Assembly (NCBI GenBank): GCA_036504235.1
Contig: DASXVN010000031.1
Coordinates: forward strand, 15,740-79,739
DNA length: 64,000 nucleotides
Source of the DNA: Zipacnadum sp036504235
Lineage (GTDB): Bacteria > Armatimonadota > Zipacnadia > Zipacnadales > Zipacnadaceae
Reading direction: 5' to 3'
The notes under the pieces are model-generated. The model had not been told where the DNA came from. It saw only the letters and a list, made by a program, of their open reading frames with translations, and searched no databases. Both the position numbers and the translations under genes were made by a program. Positions 8,367 to 17,029 of this stretch are shown here, piece by piece. Position 1 is the first letter of the stretch; each line of letters opens with the position of its first letter.

Positions 8367-9260
8367 ATGCGTTTTCGCGCGACACTCACTAAAATCTGGG
8401 AGTTTCTCATCGAGAAGGCTGTTTTGCTCGCCGGTCTGGCCTCGGTGGTCTTTGTGGTGCTGATCTTCATCTTCTTGCTGCGCGAGGGGCTGCGGACTTT
8501 CGCCACGGTTTCTCTTTCCGACTTCCTGTTCGGCCGGAAGTGGTACCCCATCTCCACGCCGCCCCAGTTCGGGATTCTGCCGATGATCTGCGGATCGGCG
8601 CTGGTCACGTTGGGGGCCGCGCTGCTGGGGGTGCCCTTGGGCTTGGCCAGCGCCATCTACATCGCCGAGGTGGCGCCCCCGCGGATCAAAGAGGTACTCA
8701 AGACGGGGATTGAGCTACTGGCGGCCATTCCTAGCGTGGTGCTAGGCTTCGTGGGGCTAGTGGTGGTCGTCCCCTTCCTGCGGCAGACCTTCGACCTCCC
8801 CACGGGGCAGACCGCCCTCGCGGGGGCGATAATGTTGTCGCTCATGGCCCTGCCGACTACGGTCAGCATCACCGAGGACGCGCTCACCTCGGTGCCGAAA
8901 CGCTACCGGGAGGCCGCGCTGGCGTTAGGGGCGACGCACTGGGAGTACATCCACCGGGTGGCGCTGCGGGCCGCGGCGCCGGGCATTGTCGCTGCCGTCA
9001 TGCTGGGGATCGGCCGCGTCATCGGCGAGACCATGGCCGTGATGATGGTCACCGGTAACGCCGGCCTGATCCCGCATAGCTTCCTGCAGCCGGTCCGCAC
9101 CATGACGGCCACCATCGCCGCCGAGATGGGCGAGACGGTCAAGGGGAGCACTCACTACGCGGCCCTGTTCGCCATCGGCATCGTGCTCTTCGTCATCACT
9201 TTCCTCGTCAACCTGATCGCCGATTCCTTCCTACACCGCTCGAAGGTGACGCTGCGATGA
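8367..9260 (+). CDS. pstC: Phosphate ABC transporter permease PstC
   Basis: A 297-aa inner-membrane permease with about six transmembrane segments. The EAA-type cytoplasmic loop that contacts the ATPase is seen as TSVPKRYREAALALGATHWEYIHRV (about residues 178-202; family motif EAA-x3-G). GIGRVIGETMAVMMVTGN follows and is typical of PstC. It pairs with PstA, whose ATG lies inside the pstC stop region (ATGA at 9257-9260), giving translational coupling. The length is normal. Confidence 0.93.
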   Translation: MRFRATLTKIWEFLIEKAVLLAGLASVVFVVLIFIFLLREGLRTFATVSLSDFLFGRKWYPISTPPQFGILPMICGSALVTLGAALLGVPLGLASAIYIAEVAPPRIKEVLKTGIELLAAIPSVVLGFVGLVVVVPFLRQTFDLPTGQTALAGAIMLSLMALPTTVSITEDALTSVPKRYREAALALGATHWEYIHRVALRAAAPGIVAAVMLGIGRVIGETMAVMMVTGNAGLIPHSFLQPVRTMTATIAAEMGETVKGSTHYAALFAIGIVLFVITFLVNLIADSFLHRSKVTLR

Positions 9261-10102
9261 AGTCAGCCACCACGCAAAAACTGGCTTTCGCCGCGCTGGG
9301 CGTGACCACCGTGCTGGTGACCGTGCCGGTGCTGCTGATCCTCGGACTGATCATCAAGAACGGCGCCGGGGCCATCTCCTGGGAGTTCCTGACCACCGCG
9401 CCCCGCCACGGCATGCGGGAGGGCGGCATCTTCCCGGCGATCGTAGGGACCCTCTGCCTGGTCGCTACCGCGGTGGCGGCCGCCGTGCCGCTGGGAGTCC
9501 TGGCGGCCGTCTACCTTAACGAGTACGCCGGCGACAACTGGCTCACGCGTCTGATCCGACTGGCCATCATCAACCTGGCCGGTGTACCCTCCGTGGTCTA
9601 CGGTCTGTTCGGCGTGGGGCTGTTCGTTATGTTCCTGAAGTTCGGCTCCTCCATCCTGGCGGGCGGGCTGACCCTGGCGGTCATGAATCTGCCGGTGATC
9701 ATCACCGCCACCAAGGAGGCGCTGGACGCCGTGCCGCAGACCTTCCGCGAGGTGAGCCTGTCGCTGGGGGTCAGCAAGTGGAAGACGATCCGCCACATCG
9801 TGCTACCCAACGCTATCCCCGGCATTCTGACCGGGATCATCCTGGAGGTCAGCCGGGCCGCCGGCGAGACGGCGCCGATCCTGTTCACCGCCGCGGCCTT
9901 CTATCTGCCCGGCCTGCCCAAGTCCGTCTTCAGCCAGGTCATGGCCCTGCCCTCGCATTTGTTCGCCATCTCGACGCAGATTCCGAACATCAGCATGCAG
10001 ACCCGCTACGGCACCGCGCTGGTGCTGCTCGCGCTGGTCTTCGGGGTCAACTGCTTTGCGATCATCCTGCGGGCGCGGCTGCGGGCGCGGAGGAAGTGGT
10101 GA
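9257..10102 (+). CDS. pstA: Phosphate ABC transporter permease PstA
   Basis: A 281-aa permease. Six hydrophobic segments are visible, starting with an N-terminal TM at about 10-33. The ATPase-coupling loop reads DAVPQTFREVSLSLGVSKWKTI near residue 160, followed by the family block ISRAAGETAPI-like (EVSRAAGETAPILFTAAAF). It overlaps pstC by 4 bp and is followed after 2 bp by pstB1. With PstC it forms the membrane channel of the phosphate importer. Confidence 0.93.
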   Translation: MKSATTQKLAFAALGVTTVLVTVPVLLILGLIIKNGAGAISWEFLTTAPRHGMREGGIFPAIVGTLCLVATAVAAAVPLGVLAAVYLNEYAGDNWLTRLIRLAIINLAGVPSVVYGLFGVGLFVMFLKFGSSILAGGLTLAVMNLPVIITATKEALDAVPQTFREVSLSLGVSKWKTIRHIVLPNAIPGILTGIILEVSRAAGETAPILFTAAAFYLPGLPKSVFSQVMALPSHLFAISTQIPNISMQTRYGTALVLLALVFGVNCFAIILRARLRARRKW

Positions 10103-10104
10103 GC

Positions 10105-10863
10105 ATGACCGCACCCGACAAGCTGCGCGTGGAGGAGCTTTCCGTGTCCTACGGGCGGCATCCGGCGCTGAAGTCGATCAACCTGAACGTCCGGCGCAAC
10201 GAAATCCTGGGGATCATCGGCCCCGCCAACAGCGGCAAGAGCACCTTCTTGCGCACGCTTAACCGCATGACCGACCTCACGGCCCACGTCCATACCTCGG
10301 GCCGGGCGCTGCTGGACGAGGAGGACATCCTGCAGATGCGGGACGTGGCCGGGCTGCGCCGACGGGTCGGCATCGTCTTTGCGCTGCCGCTGGCCCTGCC
10401 GCTGTCCATCTTCGACAACGTAGCCTATGGCCCGCGGCATCACCGGCTGGTGTCCAAGAAGGAAATGGCCGACCTGGTGGAGCAGTGCCTGCGGCAGGCT
10501 TTCCTATGGGACGAGGTGAAAGACCGTCTGGGGGACCCGGCGCTGAACCTCTCCGGGGGGCAGCAGCAGCGGCTCTGCATCGCGCGGACCCTGGCGGTGC
10601 GCCCGGAGGTGCTCATGTTCGATGAGCCCTGCTCCGGGCTGGACCCGGTGTCCACGGCGATGGTGGAGGAGACCATGCAGCAACTCAAGACCGACTACAC
10701 GCTGATCCTGGTGACCAACCTGACGGCGCAGGCCGCCCGGGTCAGCGACCGCACGGCCTTCTTCCTGTCCGGCGAACTGGTGGACCTCGACGACACCGCG
10801 ACGCTGTTCACCGCGCCGTCCGACCAGCGGACGGCCGACTACCTGGAGGGGAGGTTCGGCTAA
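10105..10863 (+). CDS. pstB: PstB-family ATPase 1, with degenerate Q-loop and H-loop
   Basis: A 252-aa ABC ATPase from ATG 10105 (GGAGGAA lies about 10 bp upstream). Walker A is GPANSGKST (39-47). The signature LSGGQ (149-153) and Walker B with Glu174 (MFDEP) are intact. Two switch residues are lost relative to PstB: the Q-loop VFQKPNPF reads VFALPLAL, so Gln becomes Ala93, and the H-loop VTHNMQQA reads VTNLTAQA, so His becomes Asn205. The gene lies between pstA and a second pstB. The preserved signature combined with lost catalytic switches suggests it works as the non-catalytic half of a heterodimer with the next protein. That pairing is inferred. Confidence 0.88.
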   Translation: MTAPDKLRVEELSVSYGRHPALKSINLNVRRNEILGIIGPANSGKSTFLRTLNRMTDLTAHVHTSGRALLDEEDILQMRDVAGLRRRVGIVFALPLALPLSIFDNVAYGPRHHRLVSKKEMADLVEQCLRQAFLWDEVKDRLGDPALNLSGGQQQRLCIARTLAVRPEVLMFDEPCSGLDPVSTAMVEETMQQLKTDYTLILVTNLTAQAARVSDRTAFFLSGELVDLDDTATLFTAPSDQRTADYLEGRFG

Positions 10864-10866
10864 CAC

Positions 10867-11676
10867 ATGGAATCCACCCCCCTCGCCACGGCGCCGAGCT
10901 GTGTCACCGAGCCCCACTCCGACCAGCCGGTTATCGAGACGGAGAAGCTCAACCTGTTCTACGGGGACTTTCAGGCCCTCAAGGAAGTATCCCTGAGCGT
11001 GGCGCCCTGCCGAATCACGGCGCTGATCGGGCCGTCCGGGTGCGGGAAGTCCACGCTCCTGCGGACGCTCAACCGGATGAACGATCTCATCCCCCGGGTG
11101 CGGGTGGAGGGACGCGTTTCGGTGCTGGGGCAGGACATTTACGCCCCCGGCGCGGACCTGGTGGCCCTGCGCAAGCGGGTGGGCATGGTCTTCCAGCGGC
11201 CGAATCCCTTCCCGCTGTCCATCTACGAGAATGTGGCCTTCGCCGCGCGGGTACACAAGACGGCGCGGGGCGCGGAGCTGGACGAGCTGGTGGAGCGCTG
11301 CCTGGCCTCGGTCTTTTTGTGGGACGATCTGAAGAGCCAACTGCGCAGCTCGGCCTTGGACCTGTCGCTCGAGCAGCAGCAGAGGCTGTGCATCGCCCGG
11401 CTGCTGGCGGTGATGCCCGACGTGCTCTTGATGGACGAGCCCTGCTCCACCCTGGACCCCGCGGCCACGCAAGGTCTCGAGGACCTGATGACCGAACTGC
11501 GGCGGCAATACACCATCGTCATCGTCACCCACAACATGCAGCAGGCGGCGCGGGTGTCGCAGGACTGCGGCTTTATGTTGCTGGGCGACCTGATTGAGTT
11601 TGACAAAACCGAGAAGATATTCGAGAATCCTCGGGACCCGCGCACCGACGACTACGTTCGGGGCCGGTACGGATAG
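10867..11676 (+). CDS. pstB: PstB-family ATPase 2, with degenerate ABC signature
   Basis: A 269-aa ABC ATPase starting 3 bp after the first copy, with a 22-residue N-terminal extension. Walker A GPSGCGKST (55-63), Q-loop Gln110 (VFQRPNPFP), Walker B Glu191 (LMDEPCSTLDP) and switch His222 (VTHNMQQAARVS) are all canonical. The signature, however, is LSLEQ (166-170) instead of LSGGQ, so both glycines are lost. The lesions complement those of the preceding ATPase: its nucleotide half can only form a full site with a signature supplied in trans by PstB1. It should couple ATP hydrolysis to PstC/PstA. Confidence 0.9.
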   Translation: MESTPLATAPSCVTEPHSDQPVIETEKLNLFYGDFQALKEVSLSVAPCRITALIGPSGCGKSTLLRTLNRMNDLIPRVRVEGRVSVLGQDIYAPGADLVALRKRVGMVFQRPNPFPLSIYENVAFAARVHKTARGAELDELVERCLASVFLWDDLKSQLRSSALDLSLEQQQRLCIARLLAVMPDVLLMDEPCSTLDPAATQGLEDLMTELRRQYTIVIVTHNMQQAARVSQDCGFMLLGDLIEFDKTEKIFENPRDPRTDDYVRGRYG

Positions 11677-11687
11677 GAGGCACTGGC

Positions 11688-12386
11688 ATGCTGCGGACCC
11701 GACACGCTTTTGACGAAGAACTCACCGGCCTCAAGCAGGAGCTGGTCAAGATGGGCGCCTTTGTGGAGTCCATGCTGGATCGCTCCGTGCGGGCGCTGGA
11801 GCAGCACGACGTGAATATGGCGCAGCAGGTGATCGCCGACGACGACGTGGTTGACGATCTGGACCTGGCGATCGAGCAGCACTGCATGCGGCTCCTGGCC
11901 CTGCAACAGCCCATGTCCCGCGATCTGCGCACCGTCGGCACCGTGATGAAGGTCATCGCCGACGTGGAGCGCGTGGGCGACTACTGCGTGGACATCGCCA
12001 AGGTCGCGCTCAGCATGGCGGACATCCCGTACTTCAAGGAACTGGTGGATATTCCGCGCATGGGCGTGGTGGTGGGCGACATGCTGCGGGGGGCGCTGCA
12101 GGCCCTGGTGCATGAGGACCTGGAGCGGGTGCGGCAGGTCGTGGAACAGGACGACGAGGTGGACCGCCTGTGGTACGGACTGCTGGAAGAACTGATCACC
12201 ATCATGGAGCAGCGGCCGGACACGGTGCGGCAGGCGGTGCAGCTAGTCCTGGTCGCCCGCTATCTGGAGCGCATCGCGGACCACGTGGTCAACGTCGTGG
12301 AGCGGGTGGCGTACATGGCGACGGGCAAGCTGGAGGACCTGAGCTCGCACCACGTCATTACGCCCCACCCCGAGGACGCGGAATAG
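11688..12386 (+). CDS. phoU: Phosphate transport regulator PhoU
   Basis: A 232-aa all-helical protein with two PhoU repeats. Each repeat shows the E/D-x-x-R-x-x-D-type metal/phosphate signature: VIADVERVGDYCVDIAK near residue 90 and VARYLERIADHVVNVVERV near residue 195. PhoU restrains PhoR signalling when phosphate is plentiful, through contact with PstB and PhoR. It ends the pst run, starting 11 bp after pstB2 behind AGGAGG. The convergent NHL gene ends 13 bp after its stop, with no hairpin between them. Confidence 0.93.
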   Translation: MLRTRHAFDEELTGLKQELVKMGAFVESMLDRSVRALEQHDVNMAQQVIADDDVVDDLDLAIEQHCMRLLALQQPMSRDLRTVGTVMKVIADVERVGDYCVDIAKVALSMADIPYFKELVDIPRMGVVVGDMLRGALQALVHEDLERVRQVVEQDDEVDRLWYGLLEELITIMEQRPDTVRQAVQLVLVARYLERIADHVVNVVERVAYMATGKLEDLSSHHVITPHPEDAE

Positions 12387-12399
12387 CAGCGCCAGAGCC

Positions 12400-13422
12400 C
12401 TAGTCCGGCGCGTAGACGACCACGCGATCGTGGCTGGTGTCCGCCACGTAGACGTTGCCGGCCGCGTCCACCGCGAGGCCCTGCGGGAGCATGAGCTGGT
12501 CGGGCGCGTCGCCCTCCTGGCCCCCCACGCCCCACTGGGCGAGGAATTCGCCCGCAGCGGTGAACTTGGCGACCCGGTTGAGGAGATCGGCCTCCCCGGT
12601 GATGAAGTCATCCGCGTTGGATTCCGCCACGTAGACGTTCCCGGCGGCATCCAGGGCGAGGGCCGTCGGTCCCAGGAGTTGCTCGGGGGCCTCGCCTTTG
12701 CCGCCCCAGTGCGCGACATACTCACCCGCGCTGGTGAACTTCTGGATGCGGTAGTTGAAGGTGTCGGCGACAAAGACGTTCCCCGCGGCATCCACCGCCA
12801 CGCCTCCGGGAATATCGAACTGGCCCGGCTCCGCCCCCTCCGAGCCCCACTGGGTGACGAAGCTCCCCTCAACGGTGAACTTCTGGACGCGATTGAGCTG
12901 CTTGTCGAGGGTGTAGACGAAGCCCTGCCCATCGGTGGCGATCGCGGTCAGCCCTCCCCCGCCCGTGTCCTCGTCCCGGCCGAATTGCCCCTCGCCAGCG
13001 CCGGCGGAGCCCCACTGGCGAACGAAGACGCCCTCGCCGGTGAACTCCTGCACGCGGCAGTTTTCCGTGTCGGCGACGAACACATGGCCGGCGGCGTCCA
13101 CGGCCACGCCGCTGGGGTAGTCGAACTGGCCCGCCTCGGCGCCGGGGCCGCCCCACTGGGCGACGAACTCGCCCTCCCGCGTGAACTTCAGGATACGGTT
13201 GTTGTCCTGATCCACCACGTAGACCGGTCCGGCCGCGGCCACGGCGAGGGCCACCGGGCCTTTGAACTGCCCGTCGCCGACGCCACGGGAGCCCCACTGG
13301 CGCAGGAGGTGGTAGCCCTCCGCCCGGGCGAGCGTCGGGAGGGCGACTACGAGGGCCGCCACGAGCGGCAGCAGCGCCAGACACGATTTGAGCGATGGGT
13401 TCAACCTTAGTGGGCCGGGCAT
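12400..13422 (-). CDS. Secreted NHL-repeat beta-propeller protein
   Basis: A 340-aa protein. ATG 13422 is chosen because GAAAGGTGA lies about 7 bp upstream; a GTG at 13431 overlaps that site. A signal peptide covers about residues 1-34 (ends LARA). The rest is roughly six NHL repeats of the pattern FxxxWGxxGxxxGQFxxPxGVAVDAAGNVYVADT, with the phrase VAVDAAGNVFVADT recurring nearly unchanged. Such six-bladed propellers bind ligands or proteins in the periplasm or outside the cell. No enzymatic domain is attached. It converges on phoU and lies downstream of the RDD gene on the same strand (22 bp gap). Confidence 0.85.
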   Translation of the reverse strand: MPGPLRLNPSLKSCLALLPLVAALVVALPTLARAEGYHLLRQWGSRGVGDGQFKGPVALAVAAAGPVYVVDQDNNRILKFTREGEFVAQWGGPGAEAGQFDYPSGVAVDAAGHVFVADTENCRVQEFTGEGVFVRQWGSAGAGEGQFGRDEDTGGGGLTAIATDGQGFVYTLDKQLNRVQKFTVEGSFVTQWGSEGAEPGQFDIPGGVAVDAAGNVFVADTFNYRIQKFTSAGEYVAHWGGKGEAPEQLLGPTALALDAAGNVYVAESNADDFITGEADLLNRVAKFTAAGEFLAQWGVGGQEGDAPDQLMLPQGLAVDAAGNVYVADTSHDRVVVYAPD

Positions 13423-13444
13423 GAGAATCACCTTTCACCGGGTC

Positions 13445-14197
13445 CTAGTCGGGGCCGGAGGCCGCGTGATGCAGCCGCCAGGCCTGATCCACGGTCTCCT
13501 CCGCCGCCCCGGCGGGGAGGGCGCCGGGGTACTGCTCCCGCAGACGCTGGGCGATCTGGGCGGCCAGCCGGGCGCGGGCCGCCGGGTCTAGCTGGGTCCG
13601 CCGCTCGCGGAAGCGCTCCACCAAGTCCAGTTCCTCGCGCGACAGGCGCAAGACCACGGCCTGGTCAGCGATAGCCGCGGTCCGGCGGCGCGGCGGGCCC
13701 GCCAGGCGCTCCCGGACCACCAGCGTCCCCGCGGCGAAGTCGCCGACGCGCTGGCAGTAGCGGCTGAAGAAGACGAACAGCCCGCCCACCACGTAGAGCA
13801 AGGGGAGCCAGTCCACGATCCGCACGATGTTGCGCACCGCGCTTTCCGTGAGACTGAGGGGGGTGCCGTTGCTGCGGATGACGCGCAGGCCGATCCAGCG
13901 CTTGCCCGGACTTTGCCCTTTCCAGGCCAACTCGAAGGCAATGAAGTAGGCGAGGGAGAACAGGGCAGAGAAAGATACAACCACGATGGCCGTGAAGACG
14001 GTGGTCCGGCTCTGCAGGAAGGTGCCCAGCCGCCACACCAGGCCGAAGATCGTGGCCAGCACCAGGAACTGGGTCAGTCCGTCCAGCATCACGGCCACAA
14101 AACGCGAGCCCAGGCCCGCAAGCTCGTAGCGGAGCACAATGTGCTCCGGGGTCTCAATCTCTAAGTTATCTTGAATCGCGTCGGGTTCGGCGCTCAT
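13445..14197 (-). CDS. RDD-domain membrane protein
   Basis: A 250-aa protein with an RDD domain at about residues 25-160. The Arg of the motif lies in GLGSRFVAVMLDGL, where the R and D of the first transmembrane segment can be seen, and the later KGQSPGKRWIGLRV block is typical. Three to four hydrophobic segments are visible, then a charged C-terminal tail rich in Arg, Glu and Ala (about 175-250) that may be helical. RDD proteins are transporters or membrane organisers of unclear role. The gene is divergent from a SpoIIM-like gene with only 21 bp between start codons; these two families are often neighbours. Confidence 0.82.
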   Translation of the reverse strand: MSAEPDAIQDNLEIETPEHIVLRYELAGLGSRFVAVMLDGLTQFLVLATIFGLVWRLGTFLQSRTTVFTAIVVVSFSALFSLAYFIAFELAWKGQSPGKRWIGLRVIRSNGTPLSLTESAVRNIVRIVDWLPLLYVVGGLFVFFSRYCQRVGDFAAGTLVVRERLAGPPRRRTAAIADQAVVLRLSREELDLVERFRERRTQLDPAARARLAAQIAQRLREQYPGALPAGAAEETVDQAWRLHHAASGPD

Positions 14198-14218
14198 ATC
14201 CGGTGGGAGGTTTCCCGC

Positions 14219-15238
14219 ATGGTCTCCGGCGATTTGGAACTGGGTCGGTGGGAACGATTGGCGACGCTGCTGCGCCAGGTCGAGGCCGCAGGGCTGCCCG
14301 CCCTGCCGGTCCGCGAACTGGAAGAACTAGATCGGCTCTACCGGCAGGCCGCCGCGGCGCTGGCCCGCGAGCGGACCCGGGGGCGCGACCCCGAGATGCT
14401 CGAGTACCTCAATGCGCTGGTCGCCCGCGGCCATAGCCTGGTCTACGCCCGGCGGCACGAGTCGCGGCTGCGCCTGGGGTACTTGTTCGCGGTGGAAATC
14501 CCCCGCACCTGCCGAGCGCGGCTGGATGCGCTGGGGCTGGCGGCCGCGCTGCTGGTGGTCTTCTCGGCCATCGCCTTCACGCTGGTGCGGCACGACGACC
14601 AGTGGGCCGCGACGCTCTCGCCCGGCGCCGCTCAGGCCGCGACCGCTTTCGTGGAGAGCCAGGAGCCGGCCGGGGAGTATTTCGCCAAGAGTGCGCGGCA
14701 GATCGGCGGCGGCAACCTCTCGGGCTTCATCCTCAGCAACAACGTCCGCGCCGCGCTGACCGCCTTTGCGCTGGGCTTGACCCTGGGGCTGGGCACCATC
14801 GCCGTGCTGTTCACCAACGGGCTGATGCTGGGGACCTTCCTGGGCATCGGCGCGAGCCGCGGGGCGCTGGTGTCGGTGCTCGCCGTGGTCGCGCCGCATG
14901 GAATCCTGGAGCTGAGCGCCTTCACCCTGGCCGCGGCCGCAGGGCTGGTGCTAGGCGCGGCGCTGGCGGTTCCGGGGGACCTGACCCGGGCCGAGTCGCT
15001 GATTAAGGGCGCCCGCGAGGCGGTCCGGATGGCGTTGGGCGCGGTGCCGCTGCTGCTGGTCTGCGCGCTGGTGGAGGGCCTGCTCAGCCCGCAGTATACC
15101 GGCACTTTCGCCAGCAACCCGGCCCGCATCGCCTTCGGCGTCGGGCTGGCCGTCCTGGGGCTGGTGTACCTGCTACTGGGCGACATCCTGATTGGCCCCC
15201 TGCTGCGGCCCGCCCGGGGCGGGGGCAGCGGCAGCTAG
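14219..15238 (+). CDS. SpoIIM-like (stage II sporulation protein M family) membrane protein
   Basis: A 339-aa protein starting at ATG 14219, 9 bp after GGTGGGAGG; a TTG at 14171 would run through the divergent RDD gene and is less likely. Residues 1-110 are a charged helical cytoplasmic region (LATLLRQVEAAG, LDRLYRQAAAALARERT). About five transmembrane segments follow, with the SpoIIM/DUF95 signature FILSNNVRAALTAFALGLTLG near residue 180 and APHGILELSAF near residue 240. The family occurs in non-sporulating bacteria next to RDD genes, so the name does not imply sporulation. Its stop overlaps that of the convergent DUF2993-like gene by 4 bp. Confidence 0.85.
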   Translation: MVSGDLELGRWERLATLLRQVEAAGLPALPVRELEELDRLYRQAAAALARERTRGRDPEMLEYLNALVARGHSLVYARRHESRLRLGYLFAVEIPRTCRARLDALGLAAALLVVFSAIAFTLVRHDDQWAATLSPGAAQAATAFVESQEPAGEYFAKSARQIGGGNLSGFILSNNVRAALTAFALGLTLGLGTIAVLFTNGLMLGTFLGIGASRGALVSVLAVVAPHGILELSAFTLAAAAGLVLGAALAVPGDLTRAESLIKGAREAVRMALGAVPLLLVCALVEGLLSPQYTGTFASNPARIAFGVGLAVLGLVYLLLGDILIGPLLRPARGGGSGS

Positions 15239-15963
15239 CCCCGCAAGAGGATGTAGCCCGGGCGCACCGTGACGGTCTCGATGGTGGGCTGCAGGGGCAC
15301 CTTGTTGAAGTTGAAGATGGGATTGAGCTTCTTGAGCAGACCCTTGAGCGGGCCCGCCGGCAGGGGGATGCTGTTGATCTTGGCCGCCGTCGGGTTGAAG
15401 TTGACCGCCTGATCGTCGGTCACGCTCAGGGTCCCCAGCATCTCCAGGTCGGAGCCGAAGAACGCCTTGTACTTCCCCGTGAACCGGACCGCGCCGTCGA
15501 GAAACTCGATGCGCATATCGTCGATGGAGCTGTTGCGGGTCCAGTTGCTGCCGTGCGCGATGGCGGCGTTCATGTCAGTCTCGTCAATCCGCGCGGAGAT
15601 GACGCTGCGGCCGGAGGAGAGCTTGTCAACCAGAATGCGCTCGGCGAACAGGTGATCCAAGTTGAGAGTAACGTCGTATACCTTGAAGAAGAAGTCCCGG
15701 CTGGACACGTTCTCCTGCTTCACCAGGTCGGCCGACAGGGCGATCCACTGGAAGCGGCCCTGCTGCGTGTAGCTGTCATCGTCGAAGGGCACAACCTCGA
15801 TGCGCGGGTTGGTCAGTTCAAAACTGGAGCGCATCTTGGTCTCAATCTGCTGGGCCACGGCTTGCACCGTGACCGGCCGCGGCACCTCCGCTCCCGCCGG
15901 TCGCGCCCCCCAGCCCCCGACCAGGAGCACCAGCCCGCAAACCCAGATACTGCATTTCCTCAT
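15235..15963 (-). CDS. Secreted DUF2993 (LmeA-like) protein
   Basis: A 242-aa protein with a signal peptide (about residues 1-25, ends RPAGA). The body looks like a lipid-binding beta-rich DUF2993/LmeA-like fold. Supporting features are FFFKVYDVTLNLDHLF, an ISARIDETDMNAAIA stretch, and alternating short strands ending TVETVTVRPGYILLRG-like. In other bacteria such proteins are periplasmic and linked to envelope lipids. GAGGGTGGAG lies just upstream of ATG 15963. Family assignment is by recall of pattern only; it could be an unrelated secreted protein. Confidence 0.6.
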   Translation of the reverse strand: MRKCSIWVCGLVLLVGGWGARPAGAEVPRPVTVQAVAQQIETKMRSSFELTNPRIEVVPFDDDSYTQQGRFQWIALSADLVKQENVSSRDFFFKVYDVTLNLDHLFAERILVDKLSSGRSVISARIDETDMNAAIAHGSNWTRNSSIDDMRIEFLDGAVRFTGKYKAFFGSDLEMLGTLSVTDDQAVNFNPTAAKINSIPLPAGPLKGLLKKLNPIFNFNKVPLQPTIETVTVRPGYILLRG

Positions 15964-16120
15964 GACTCCACCCTCGCAATTCTAACCTTGCCCGACAAAC
16001 ACTGCCCATAAAAACGCCACCGGGGGAGAGAAGTTCCGCCGGGCGGGGAGGACTTGGCAGCCCGGCGCGAGAATTGGGCTGCGCGCGTCTGCTCTCGATG
16101 CCCCAGAAAGGTGACCGACC

Positions 16121-16930
16121 ATGAACTGGATCTATGTGGCTGTGGCCTGTATGCTGCTTACCTCCCTGGCGTCCGCTGCCGTTCACTGGGAGTACCCGCC
16201 CCCGGTGATGCCCGATCTGCCCACCTATGACTGCTACCAGGCAGCGGAGCCGCCCGTGCTCGACGGCAACCTGGACGATGCCTGCTGGCAGGGAATCCCC
16301 GCGATCAAGCTGCACCGCTGCGTCAGCGGGATCGGCCCCACCCAGCCCACCTCCGTGAAGGTGATCTGGCACGGAGACTATCTGTACTTCGCCTGGAAGG
16401 TCAGCGAGTTCGACATCGAGGACCACAACCAGAAGCGCAACGATGCCGTGTTTGGCGAGGCCTGTGTGGAACACTTCCTCCAGGCTCCCGCCGGCTTCCC
16501 GGACTACCCGACCGGCACCAGCCGCTACGCGGAGTTCGACATCTCCCCCACCGGCGTCATCTGGGACGGGCGCATCGAGAACCCCTACGACTTCACCAAG
16601 CCGGTCGAGCACCGCATGCTGATGAAGGTGGATCCCTCGTTTGACCCCGAGGACGTCAAGGTTGCCTCGCACCTGAACGGGACGGTCAACGATCCCAGCC
16701 ACAAGGACTACGGCTGGACCATGGAGGTGCAGATCCCGCTGAACGGCCCTCCGGGCGGCCACACCCCCACGCCGGGCGAGGTCTGGCGCATGAACCTGTA
16801 CCGCATCCACGGTTGGAATCAGCCCGACCGCGAGTTGCAGTCCTGGTCGGTCGTCGGCGTAGGCAACTTCCACGTGCCGCAGCGCTTCGGTAACCTGCGC
16901 TTCCAGGGACCGCTGCCCGCCGCGAAATAG
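16121..16930 (+). CDS. Secreted CBM9-like (carbohydrate-binding family 9) protein
   Basis: A 269-aa protein from ATG 16121, after GAAAGGTGACC. The signal peptide covers residues 1-19 (ends SLASA). The rest resembles the CBM9-like beta-sandwich: PPVLDGNLDDACWQGIPAI near residue 46 is the family's opening motif, then VKVIWHGDYLYFAWKVSEFD near residue 83, EACVEHFLQAP, and YAEFDISPTGVIWDGR. There is no attached catalytic domain. It stands alone as a secreted binding protein. A strong bidirectional hairpin follows. Confidence 0.82.
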   Translation: MNWIYVAVACMLLTSLASAAVHWEYPPPVMPDLPTYDCYQAAEPPVLDGNLDDACWQGIPAIKLHRCVSGIGPTQPTSVKVIWHGDYLYFAWKVSEFDIEDHNQKRNDAVFGEACVEHFLQAPAGFPDYPTGTSRYAEFDISPTGVIWDGRIENPYDFTKPVEHRMLMKVDPSFDPEDVKVASHLNGTVNDPSHKDYGWTMEVQIPLNGPPGGHTPTPGEVWRMNLYRIHGWNQPDRELQSWSVVGVGNFHVPQRFGNLRFQGPLPAAK

Positions 16931-16959
16931 GCCGATCCGCTTACCTTAAGCACAGCAAC

Positions 16960-17015
16960 AAGGGCAGACCGGGTAGCTGGCCACGCCAACTACCTGGTCT
17001 GCCCTTTGTCTTTTC
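16960..17015 (+). terminator. Bidirectional hairpin terminator
   Basis: Arms of 21 nt at 16960-16980 and 16986-17006 pair with two mismatches (AAGGGCAGACC and GGTCTGCCCTT at the base) around a 5-nt loop. The sequence TGTCTTTTC follows on the + strand. It lies between the convergent CBM9-like and flavodoxin-like genes and can serve both. Confidence 0.85.
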
Positions 17016-17029
17016 GCAAACTCCAACTC

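Noticed and set aside
14219..15238. Evidence of endospore formation from the SpoIIM-like gene
   Set aside because: The family is common in non-sporulating bacteria next to RDD genes; no other sporulation gene is present.
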